64,000 bases of DNA from Ophthalmolycus amberensis (taxonomy: Eukaryota; Chordata; Actinopteri; Perciformes; Zoarcidae): assembly GCA_024529925.1 (NCBI GenBank), contig JAFEUB010001472.1, positions 118,501 through 182,500 of the forward strand, written 5' to 3'. Numbering within the stretch: position 1 is the first letter of the stretch; each line of letters begins with the position of its first letter. The notes under the pieces were generated by a model. It did not search any database. It was not told where the DNA came from and saw nothing but the letters and a program-made list of their open reading frames with translations. Both the position numbers and the translations under genes were made by a program. Below are positions 49,217 through 59,780 of the stretch, one piece after another.

Positions 49217-52200
49217 CTACCGGATCCTGGTGAAGAGGTTCAGCACTGACACGGATTCCTAAAACAGGGAGGAAGAGAGAAGAAGGCGGAGGTGGTAAGA
49301 CAAAGACCACTGTGAATAAAACCTGACAGACGGATAAAGGTATAGAACAGAGAACGGGATCTTCAACGTGAAATGAGAAATGGAAAAGGATAAAGACCTT
49401 AGTGGATCTCATCTTGCTAAAGACGTTCCAAAACCGAAGTGTTTCATCTCCCGCTCCCGTCACAATGGCCTCTCCGTCGGGGGACATGGCCTGCAAATAC
49501 ACTCTATTATTATACACTGAATATACAGAAAGTTATATAAAAGAAAGTTGAGATAAGAATACGAAAATGTCCTTGTATGTGGCCCATTGTTCGGTAGACA
49601 GATGCACAAATACACAGAGTATGTACTGACCAGGTAGAGCACTCTGTAGGAATGTCCAGTAAGTTTAGCCACTTGAGTGAGAGAGGGATACTTCCACACC
49701 AGGATCTGGTTCTGGGAATAACCATGTGTGCTGACCTGCAGAAAAGAGTGTTTTTCACATATTCACCAACACACTCAGGAGTCGCCTCAATCACCATAGT
49801 GTGCAAATAGCAACTTTACCATGGAAATAGAACTCATAAGATGCTGTATGATTGGCTAGCATAACTCCGGGCGACTCACCAGTTCATTGGTGTGCTTGGA
49901 CCAGGCCAGGTTGCAGACCTGAGAGCCGGTGTCTGTGCACTGTAAGGGCTGGCCAGTCAGAGTGTTCCAGAAGCGGATGCAGCGGTCGGCGGTGCCGCCT
50001 CCGGAGGCCAGCAGGCCGTGCTGGTGGGGAGACCAGGCGATGGCCTTCACTGCAGCCAAGTGCTTCCGTGTACTGCTGCACCGGGAGGACGCTCGAGTGG
50101 TTCCACACAAGTAGCTACAGACAGCAGGTTGGGACGAGGGGAGAGAAATGCTGTTTTATGAGAAAAGTGGTCCCGATACTGACGCGTGGCTCACAGACAG
50201 GCGAGATTCTCCGACTGCATACCTTGTTGTCATTTCCACCCGAGGCTAGCAGCTGGTGGTCTGTGCTCCACTTGAGCCCGCAGACTTCCTGTCTGTGTCC
50301 TTGGAGACGGCGCTCTGACTGGAGAGGCGGGGCCCTGATGTCCCGCTGGAGGATCACCCGATCGCGGCTCCCAGACGACAGCTGGTCCGCGTTCCATGCC
50401 AACGCACCTGGCGGCAAAGAATGAAATCGAAGGGAAGAGGATTCACCGACCGCGAATGAGAGATGTTGCTAAACAACTGTGAAATGAATGAAGGTTGTAA
50501 CATCTACTCCAACGTTCCGCCTTCGTCGCTCCAGCCACTTAACTCACCCACTCTGGCTGTGTGTCCCTCTAGTACGGAGAGCTTTTTTCCTGCTGCTGCA
50601 TCCCAGATCTGTACATAGCCTTTATGAGTCCCCACCGCCACCAGGTTACCCTAAAAATAGACGGCACACTTTGAATATCATACTCACCAAGAGTCGAAAA
50701 ATGACTTCAAGACTAAAGACTGAAACAAAGAACGGGAGTTTTACACAGGACCTACACACCCAAAACCCCAGTAACTTTGTCACCAACTCTGTGCTTGATT
50801 CGTCAAAATGTGAGTTTTTTTAATGTTGCCTGACAACAATTTGAAAAGATGATAATAGATGACTCAAACTCACCCTCTCGGACCAGCCCACCGACGTTAC
50901 AGAATCTCCTTCTACAGAAAGATCGCATAGACGTGTCACCTGAAAAGATGGTGAGGAAAACAAGACAGATCAACATGACGTCCAAGAGGCAGCTGAGTTA
51001 CATCCTAAGACTCTTTTAGTTAATGTGTGATACACAACCAGTGAAGCCTGTGATCGAGAGATCCAGTGTGATGGGAAACATTATTTAAGAGAGAAATGTA
51101 TACTCTTAGTTCATTTGCCTCGCTGTCTCATTGCTTTGCTTAGTGTCAGTGTTGACAGATCACACACACACACACACACCTGGCTAGTGCAGGCACTCCA
51201 CAGGTAGACGCAGGTACCCAGTCCAACGCTGAGTACATTGAGAGAGGACCAGTCTACTAAGTTGAGGTAGAAGTCGTCCTGAAGCTCTGGAGCATCCAAG
51301 ACTTTAAAAGGTATTTTGGATATTTTGCGTGTAGGTTTTCTTGGCGACCGGAGCAGTTTCTGGCTGCAATGCACAACACAACAACATGATTAATACGATG
51401 CTACTTTTCCAAAATTAAAGAGATAGAAATTGAGTAATGACATGGAAAACATATTACCTGTTGCTACTGACAGGTGATAGAGAATATGGAGAGACTGTGT
51501 TTCCATCCTCTTCTGGCAGAGTCCTCTTCGCACTTACAGAATACTACAAAACACAAAACGGATGATTACTGATTCAGGATTAAAAAAAACTCCCCATGAA
51601 ACGAGTGCATTAAAAGTTGCAGCCACGGTAACTATTTTTACACTAAAAAGGCTTCTCTTGGCTGGAGTAGATGGCTGCAGACGGCGGTCTTCTGACTGGG
51701 GGTCCTGGACTTTCTCGATGCCCGCTCCCAGCAGCTCGTTCTTCAGTAGAGCCGAGTAAGCCAGACCGTCCGCTGCAGGCAAAGGAAGAGACAGAGGGGA
51801 AATCAAACCGGGCCGTCGGAATGATTAAGTTCAAACACGGCTCCCTCCGCAATTTTTCAGCCCTCTCTCCCATTTTGAAGATCAGAGAGAATTTTTTCAC
51901 AAAGCTTTGTTTCGTCCCTATCTCCAGCTTCCATGAGCCTGTCCAGGCTTAGTAAACAAGAGACGGTCAAATTATCAACTTGGACTGGAGCAGACTGGAG
52001 CTGAAAAAGAGACAAGACTCACACCAGAGCATTTTTCTTTTCGAGGCAGACAGTCATAGGATAACTCAGGAGTGCATTGATATCATAATCTTTTTCCTAT
52101 AATAACTTAAGTGTCACAGTGAAAGAAAATATTGTGAGAGGCATCTTTAGAGCCGATCGACAGAAAATCAATCTGCATCAATGTTGATAATCAATTAGAC

Positions 52201-53287
52201 ATTTAAGTAGTTTTTCAAGCAAAAAATTGAAAGCTTGCAAATGTCTAATTTCTTATTCTTTTATAAAAGTATATCAATGGTATTCTTTTTAATTTGCTGA
52301 CATTTTATAGACCAAACAAGTAATGGATAATGAAATGTCAGCACTAGCCATCTTCAATACATCACAGTAGCGACGAAACTGAAGAGAAAAACATTGTATC
52401 ACGATCCATTGTTGAAACTTGTCCCCTGACTAGTTCCTGGATATAAAGGTGGATTGATTACCTTTGTTGCTGTCGGTTGTGCCATCTTTGGTTTTTCTGT
52501 TTTGATTGTGCGACTTTTCAATTTCCTACATCAGAAAATGGAATAAATAAAAAACCATTGACAGCAATTACAGACGAGCAAAAGAAGAATGTCAAGGGGT
52601 GAGGTGTTTTCCTTTGTAAGCTATAATAAACACTTTGATCCTGAGAACACTGTTCTTTTGGTAGGAAAGACAGTGAAGTCCTGGGTGTATTGCGGCAGGC
52701 TCACATTGATGCGGTGGAAGTTGACACTCCAGTTGGCTCCGGCCCGGGAGGGAATAAAGCGATCGCCGTGCTTGCTCGGGGAGGACAGGGGGGAGCTGGT
52801 GGGTGTCAGAGCCCGCACCGCTCCTACCGCTTTCTACACAAGTTGGGTGAGAGGAGAAAGCATTTTCTGACTGGAGGCCAAGTGCAAACAGGCCTTGGAC
52901 AGGGATGTGAAAACTTGGTCGAGGCAGGAAGATCATTTAGGTGGCAGATGGTGCATTTGTCTGAGGTGTCAACAACAGGAGGCATCATTCACAAAACCCA
53001 GTCATTTTGCTGGTGAGGTCTTGTTTTCACTCAACACTAATGACATCGTCAAACGAAAAAAGAGAGACTGGCCTGTTAAAACATTTATTCTGCTAACAGA
53101 TGGAGAGTAACACCATCTCCTTTGCTAGTTAATAATCCTCTTTGGGAGGCGCTACCATCGTGCAATAGTGGAGGAAACACAGCTCCTTTATGTACAAGTG
53201 TGTGTATAATGTACTTACTATGGGGCTTGCGTTCTCATTTTGAATGTTGATCTGCCTGAGCAGCCTGCATTCATAGTCCTGATCCAT
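49217..53287 (-). CDS. fzr1: Fizzy-related protein 1 (Cdh1), APC/C activator, with a 1-nt frameshift
   Basis: WD40 co-activator that brings D-box and KEN-box substrates to the anaphase-promoting complex in late mitosis and G1. Coding exons on the minus strand: 53287-53219, 52833-52705, 52525-52462, 51772-51642, 51543-51458, 51363-51180, 50939-50874, 50650-50548, 50407-50223, 50114-49880, 49735-49631, 49490-49398 and 49258-49217. Apart from one base they give 496 residues, the human length. Visible: N-terminal MDQDYE, C-box DRFIPSR at 47-53, KLLRSPRKPTRKISKIPF, seven WD repeats from about residue 180 (WSACTSQV, GHRQEVCGLKWS, GGGTADRCIRFWNT, GAGDETLRFWN), and the C-terminal IR tail LFTRIR. The exon 50114-49880 is 235 bp where 234 is needed. 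An extra T in tt at 50064-50065 breaks the frame near residue 356; both frames are otherwise perfectly conserved. Confidence 0.95.
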
Positions 53288-54277
53288 GATGCCTGGAAAC
53301 AGGTCAAGACTGATCAACACATTTGTAAAACCGTTCAACAGTTTCCTGAATGCTCATGTCAGACACTGGACAAGTGGACACTGGTACTCTCATAGCCATG
53401 ACTTGCTGACTTCTGATTAGTCCTGACACTGACAGCATATTCAGCTCATGAATGACTGTTGAGCAAAAGAAATGTCACCATGGAGGGTTTCATTAATTTT
53501 GATCTACTTATTATTTTTAACAATATCCAACCAAGAAAAGGAGTATGCTCATATTTAAGAAGGTGGAACCTGCATTTTCCAGGTGGCTCATCAATATTTC
53601 TGTTATTAGTTTTCTGTAGATCAACTTATTGATTAATAAACTTCAATACGAAACACGTCAGTGTAGTGATAGCCTAACCTATATCCTTTGACAAAATAAA
53701 CGATCCACTTCACTGAATTGACTTACTGAAGGGTGACTGAGGATCTCACTCGTCAGAGGATGTTCCTCCGCTATCGACCCATTAGGTAAAGCAAATAACA
53801 GTACATTTAACTGGATGGTAATGAAAACTTGAAAAGGGACCTTTAATGATCATTCCTAGATATAACGGTAGACAAACAACTGTTAAACTCTCGTGCCTTC
53901 ATGTAAACCCTACTTAAACTAGCTAACTAGCAGCAAATCCGTTCGTAAACGACAATGACAGCAGTTATAGTAGTTACATGTGATCAGTCTTTTGCCAACA
54001 ACATTAACTAACGTTAGTTCACGAAAGAAACTTGTAACGTTGACTGGAGGTTTTAGCTCGCTGGTTACATGAAACAACAAACTCGGGTGTGGTGGTCATT
54101 GTCGGTCTGTAATCGTGACGCTAAAGTTATTTTAAAACCTTATTATTCAGTCACCCAGCATACAAAGCTTTGCTAAGGCTAGCTCAGCTGCTTGACCTAA
54201 CGTAAAACACGCTAGCGGTCCGGCTAATACATTAGCAACGTTGTTTGTTCACAATCTACTCTTTCATTAACACCCAC

Positions 54278-54480
54278 CGTGCCCGGATTAAACCGTCCCG
54301 TTGCGCACCGTTAAAGTGTTTTTCTGTGCGGTGTTAATTCCAGTGGAAATATCTTGTTTTGTGCGTTTGACTCTTTAAAACAGAGCATGCAAAATACAAT
54401 TGTTTTCTTTTGCCGATCGTTCAATTTGGGCCCGCTAAGCATCACGGGAAGGATGTGACGTCGCTGTTTTTTGAATCACA
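54278..54480 (-). promoter_or_regulatory. fzr1 promoter and probable 5' UTR exon
   Basis: The first coding exon begins five bases before the ATG after an acceptor (53293-53296), so a non-coding exon lies upstream. A donor (ACG then gtgggt) sits at 54277. Above it are an ETS-like acgggaagga (54444-54453) and a CRE-like gtgacgtcg (54455-54463). The start site is inferred, not seen. Confidence 0.45.
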
Positions 54481-54539
54481 CATTTTGCGTTGCTAAGGAA
54501 ACGTGTCACTGTCGCGAATACTCGCTCGTCTTCAGCAGT

Positions 54540-55002
54540 TACGTTATCTCTTTTTGTTAAAAAATAATTGTACAGCTAAAACATGATCCATTAAAAATAT
54601 TAATCTTGCAAGACAAAAAGCAATTAACATGAAGCAAATAACACAGCTTAATGTTTTACACAGCAAATGAGTTTTAGCTGCTGATTGTCAGTCACCTCAT
54701 TGTGACAGTATAACATATATTTTAAACTTTATTACCATATCTTATCACATCTTGATGACTGATTTGACAAATGATCCACTGAACCGGCACAACTGTGTTT
54801 CATGATAAACTGGACACGGTCTCATAGTGTGGCTTCTATGCATTGAAGGTGACGGTCATTCTCAATCTGTGCAATGATCTTGGACACACGTCGCAGCACC
54901 ATTGCCAGGACATTGTTGGACTGACCATTATACACAAATTAACAAATTCATTCTAGTTAACAGATGACAAACCACATCGATTTGCAGTATCTTTCAAATG
55001 GC
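54540..55002. other. Intergenic between fzr1 promoter and plekhj1 3' end
   Basis: AT-rich sequence with no recognised feature. Confidence 0.6.
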
Positions 55003-55938
55003 TTTATTAGTAAAAAAAAAAAGATATGTAAGTGAAACACATATAATCTAACATGAAGTAAAAACAGACTAAACACATTTCATGTGCAAAAGCTTAAAAA
55101 TAAAGACACATTCAACAACATATCCTGTTTGTGGACTCTGGACTGCTAATGAACTGACAAAGAAGTTGGTGAGATATTAAAACCACGTCAAGAGCCGGGT
55201 CCAACAGCTTACCTGGAATCTGATTCAAAGTGCCACAGAAAACATACAGTAGATTAAAGTACAGTACTGATATTCTAAAAAAGAAACCCAACAATATGTG
55301 CAAAAGTATAGTTTTTAAAACTAAATAGTCTAAATAGGGGTAGCTTTTTTCTTTTCAGCAAAACTGGAGTAAATTGTGTGGCTCAACTCAGCAGATCAAA
55401 GGGCCCATGCAGTTCAAATACTGCTTACGTTTTTTTCTGAATTGGGCAATAATCATAAGCTTCTTCAAACAGCTTTTATATTTACTCGCTCATATTACGA
55501 ACAGTCCTCAAAGAAAGTCACAGCCGCAGCTCTACAGCACAATTACATTAAGATCCTCTCAAATCACACTAACAGGACAGTATGTCCAGTAGAAAACATG
55601 TTTTAAACTGACAACCAAGTAACCGAGAAAAGGTCTGAAAATGATACAGAAAATTACATGAAAAATCCCCTAAACCGAAAATAAGAAAGTGTCAAGTTCA
55701 ACAGTCCTGTGTTCCCTGTAATGATTGAGCTTGGCCAGATACTGAGCTATAACATGTGCATAACAATGTCTCTGTATGTCTGGAGACACACTAAATACAT
55801 TCAGAGCAGTGAAGATCTAAAAAGCATGTGTGCTTATGGTAATGCCATGGTTCTCAAAACCAGTGAGGAGAGATTGTTGGAATGGCAGGGCGAACTAAAA
55901 TGAAAAGAGAAATGTCCATCTGGACACCAGTCGCTGGT
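55003..55938 (-). other. Putative plekhj1 3' UTR
   Basis: Downstream of the plekhj1 stop. A minus-strand AATAAA lies at 55003-55008. No other coding exon is recognised within it. Confidence 0.5.
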
Positions 55939-57731
55939 CTACAGGGAGGAAGTGTCCCTCGGCAGGAGTTGCAGGCCGTTGTTGACCTGGAAGCGAGTTT
56001 CGTCCGATATACCGTACTGCTCCAAGGGGTCCTGTGAGGAAGGACAAGAAGAGGAAAGACTGTCATAAAACTAATACGTAGAGTGTTCAAAGCAAATTCC
56101 CTGTTATTGACGCAGAATCAAACTTTATATTTTAAATGTTTAGTTTGGGTTTTGATATCTTTGAGACTTCTGCCTCGATCACAGTACAATTTAGGTGAGT
56201 GACATTTAATTACTGGCTCTTTACATTACATTTAACAACCTCAACAACCATATTTCTTCACAGACTTTGCTATAAACTGTTTTTATTGAGAACCATTTCA
56301 AGGTCTCTGGGTCATCCTGAGTGCTCATGAGATTCTTTCTGAAAAGAAATATTGCTTTTAAGTGTTTCTAAAGTACTTAATGTAGGCTTTGAGCACCGCA
56401 AATGAAAGCCCACATATCTCTATTGTTTTGGGGGGTTGTGGCATAAATATCAACAGCAAAACATCGTTAAATAAAACCTAAACTTCTGAATCTTCCTACA
56501 CTATCTTCTGTTGATACTGCGCATTTCAGGAGCATGGCACGAATACACTTTCACACATAACTCCTCTCTAGTGCGACACTGTTCGATAGAAGCGCCGTCT
56601 GTGTGCCGTTTAGTGCCTCAACAAGCCGCTGTGACGGACCTTACCTTGCCGGTGAGCCGGTGGATTTCAGTTCGATAGAATATCAGGTTCTTCCTCATGA
56701 ACTCGTAACTGCAAGAGATGAGATGACAAATTAACTTGACATTGGAGGGGAGACCATCCCCTGTTTGGGAGCATTATTGTTTTCAGATTATACCCAAACA
56801 TGTGTATATGATTGTGGTATCTGTTGTACTAGGATGGAAAGTGTCAGACCTACCTGGCCTTGATAATGGAGTCCACCCACTCCCCACACTGCTCTTCTGA
56901 GTCACACTCAAATAGATACTTCCTCTCTGCTTCATCCAGAAATGCTGCAGAGAGAAACACACAAAGTGACTCAGAAATACACAAAATGCACAAACTGTAA
57001 TATAAAGTCATAAGTAATGGATACGCATTCGGTGTCAAGCAAACATATCAACAATGCATTTTGAATAGCATCAGCACAAACGTGAATCCACTTATTTACA
57101 CTGACTAAGAGGATTTGAAAGCAGTCAGCGAGAGAGAAAGTGAGGGTGAGTCATGTGAATGTGAGTTAACTCACCAATAGAGAAGCTCTGACTGTCCTCC
57201 CTCTCCACCCGACACTGCTCCAGCAGCAAAGCTCCAATTGGCTGACGAATACAAAGTTAATGTTGTTGTCTTTAGCAAGAAATGGTTTCACTTCCTCATG
57301 AGGAACAGGTAAGCCCATGAATACATAAAGGAAATGATGTGCATATAAATGAAATATGGAGTATTATTCAACTGACCTCCTCCTCATCAGTTCTGAAGTA
57401 AAAGAGGAAGTTAACGACGAGTTTCACCAACCTCTTCTTTACAACTGTATAATAACCAAAGGGAAACCGAGATGAGATTTCACAACACAGACTGTACACA
57501 GCTGGTGAATAACATGAACTTGAACCATCTTTGGTGGTGGCTGGTCCTACTAGCATTAGCTGTGTGCTGTCCACAGCTACATGAAACGGAAGTGGACGTG
57601 ATGAGAGCTGAGTCGTGACAGTAATGAACCGCGTTACCTTCTCCTTTCTTGGGTCCTCGCATCCCCAGCTCGGCTGCCCTCTCTGAGGGCTGGCGGCTCA
57701 GGGACACCAGCTCCTTCTCGTTGAAACGCAT
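55939..57731 (-). CDS. plekhj1: Pleckstrin homology domain-containing family J member 1, complete
   Basis: Small PH-domain protein, likely phosphoinositide-binding and endosome-associated in mammals. Coding exons on the minus strand: 57731-57638, 57444-57377, 57241-57175, 56944-56854, 56708-56645 and 56031-55939. All junctions keep frame, giving 158 residues (human 149). The N-terminus MRFNEKELVSLSRQPSERAA is strongly conserved. The PH fold runs from about residue 25 (KKGE, RLVKLVVNFLFYF, ALLLEQCRVERED) to the closing helix SEEQCGEWVDSIIKA with its conserved Trp. The tail FMRKNLIFYRTEI, TGKDPLEQYGI matches the family. The ATG at 57731 is chosen because conservation begins there; the open frame extends three codons upstream without another ATG. 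In human the gene also sits beside SF3A2 in divergent orientation. Confidence 0.95.
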
Positions 57732-58218
57732 CGCGGTCACTGACGCAGTAAAAGCAGGTTAAAGTGGATACTTTGGCTGCGGCCGAGCCATTCCCACCGA
57801 CAGCATACTAATGGAGGTAACAACGGTGAATACCCGTCGGTTTAACGTCGCTGTCTCGCTATCTTGTGTTCGTGAAGTGTGACGGGGTTTGTTTAGTCAT
57901 TTCTGTATCAAGCAAATACAGTAGAGACGGACTTCTCCTTCATGCCACACACCGGACACACACACACACACACACACCTTCCTCTCGGATTGGTAGAGAC
58001 ACTCCTCTCTGTAATAGTAACTTACGGTAGTCGGTGAGGGTCAAACTAGACGAATAATGCGTTTACGAACCGTGAACGCTTACGAGGCAGCCTGTTTTAG
58101 TGACAATAAAATGTCATGTTTACTGTTATGACAAACATGGAATTAACGACATGGATGAATAGATTCATGAAAATTATAATAAATGTAAGCAAATAATTTA
58201 AAACATATTTAAAACATA

Positions 58219-58288
58219 AAAATAATTGTATGATTGTATGTATGTATGTGTGTATGTATGTATATTTGTTTGTTTGTATGTATGTATG
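58219..58288. repeat. (GTAT)n and (GTTT)n tetranucleotide tract
   Basis: Irregular GTAT units surrounding a short GTTT block. Confidence 0.85.
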
Positions 58289-58395
58289 AGCAGTTAAATG
58301 TAGATTTCCTGTGGATTCTCAACTGTGAATTTAAACAACAGAAACAGATGAAACATTCAAACTTGAGATATATGTAAACGGCGGAATTGTATTAA

Positions 58396-58419
58396 CCTTG
58401 CCTTGCCTTGCCTTGCCTA
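58396..58419. repeat. CTTGC pentanucleotide array
   Basis: About four to five tandem copies of the pentamer cttgc. Confidence 0.85.
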
Positions 58420-58869
58420 ATGTACAACATTTATGTATGTGGTTTAATACAAGTTTCAGTTGAGCTATGTACAACCCTAGAAACTAGTGGGAAATGCAAG
58501 AAAGTGTTCAAAGTGAGAGGAAGTCTGAGAGGAAAGGAGTGGAGAGCAAATAGGCATTAATGAAGAGTAGGCCATATGAGACTCATCAGATCTACTTTCT
58601 ATTTTATTTTTGGACTTGTTTGTGGTTTCGCTTGAATAGTTTATTTGAGAGGCCATGATATAATAAAAAATGTTGTGCATGGGTCAAAAAAGTACCATAG
58701 ATCATCAGATGCAGCCGCAGCAAGAGCCCTTATGTGGCTTTATTTAGTCATTCTCAATTATATTGATAAAGAGTTGTTTGTGAAAGCTGTTATGATTTAA
58801 CTATAAGACACGGTGGAGTCTCGAGAAAAAATACGGCCCATGATTATCTTTATCAGGAAAGTCAATCCG

Positions 58870-59002
58870 GACCTCCCTCCAGTCCAGCAGGTGGCGGTAA
58901 TGCGCCTGAAGCGGTTTACCAACCGGCAAAAGCCTGAGAAGAATATACTTGCGCATGCGCACTACAAACCTACTTCGGCATGATCCTAACGTTGTAGTGT
59001 CG
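58870..59002 (+). promoter_or_regulatory. sf3a2 promoter and first non-coding exon
   Basis: Contains a CTCF-like core ccagcaggtggcgg (58884-58897) and a perfect palindromic NRF1 site tgcgcatgcgca (58950-58961), followed by a donor (gtcg then gtgagt) at 59003. The matching acceptor is ttcttcag at 59659-59666. The stretch around the CTCF-like core resembles a dispersed teleost repeat, so the promoter appears partly repeat-derived. The start site is inferred to lie between 58960 and 58990. Confidence 0.55.
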
Positions 59003-59666
59003 GTGAGTGTTTTGAACAAACTAAACCTTTCAGTATCCCTTCATGTTTAGTTATCGTTTTGTCGTGTAACTAACATATTTATTAGCACACATACATAGCT
59101 AGGTATGTTTATTTTGTCGTTTAACCATTTAAGTTTCTTAAAATCCATCAACTATTAGCTGCTAACACCATTAGCTTAGCCTAAACCGTGTCGTATTGTA
59201 TTGAGGAGTTAGCGTGCGTTAACATACTGTAGTTCACTGGAGTTTGTAATGATCACCAGGGTACGTTTGTTTTGTAGCGTGATAACCTCTTTATCTTAAC
59301 TGGTGTAAATTATATCTAAGTTATAAGAAAATATTTGGTTCTGTTAACTTTTTGCTTTACGTCCCAGTATTTAGACCGATCCATTGCAAGGGAAGCTAGC
59401 ATAAATAATCTCAGTCAAGAGGGGTCTGAGGAGTCATTGTGAAAAATGTGACCAGTCGCCACCATGTATTTGTTTTTGACATGCCTTTTAAATGAATGGT
59501 GCACTTACAATACAGAGTAATGTTAGCAGTCTTCTACAGTTTATTCATAAGTGGTGGTGTAACTCCACACATGGTACTGTGTTGTACCACAATCCAGGTA
59601 AACGGTAAATAGTATTCTTTTTAGCTACATGTTTGGCAACATTGTGTGCTTTGTTTTTCTTCAGAT
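59003..59666 (+). other. 5' UTR intron of sf3a2
   Basis: Bounded by gtgagt at 59003 and ttcttcag at 59659-59666. Nothing else recognised inside. Confidence 0.5.
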
Positions 59667-59715
59667 ACTCAGGAAGAATTTACTTGGGGCACCTGTCCAG
59701 TGCTGACTGGGTAAA

Positions 59716-59717
<2 letters not shown>

Positions 59718-59750
<33 letters not shown>
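59718..59750. repeat. (GT)16 microsatellite in the sf3a2 5' UTR
   Basis: An uninterrupted GT tract ending about 30 nt before the sf3a2 start codon, within the exon that carries the ATG if the acceptor at 59666 is right. Confidence 0.9.
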
Positions 59751-59751
<1 letters not shown>

Positions 59752-59780
59752 TGGGTGATTGAGCTCAACACATTGCAAAG

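Larger units (their letters stand above)
57732..58883. other. plekhj1 5' flank and divergent intergenic region
   Basis: Immediately upstream of plekhj1 is a CpG-containing promoter-like stretch (57740-57900). A (CA)n tract lies at 57957-57977. Tetranucleotide tatg/gttt tracts lie at about 58219-58288, and a cttgc pentamer array at 58396-58419. No exon recognised. Confidence 0.5.
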
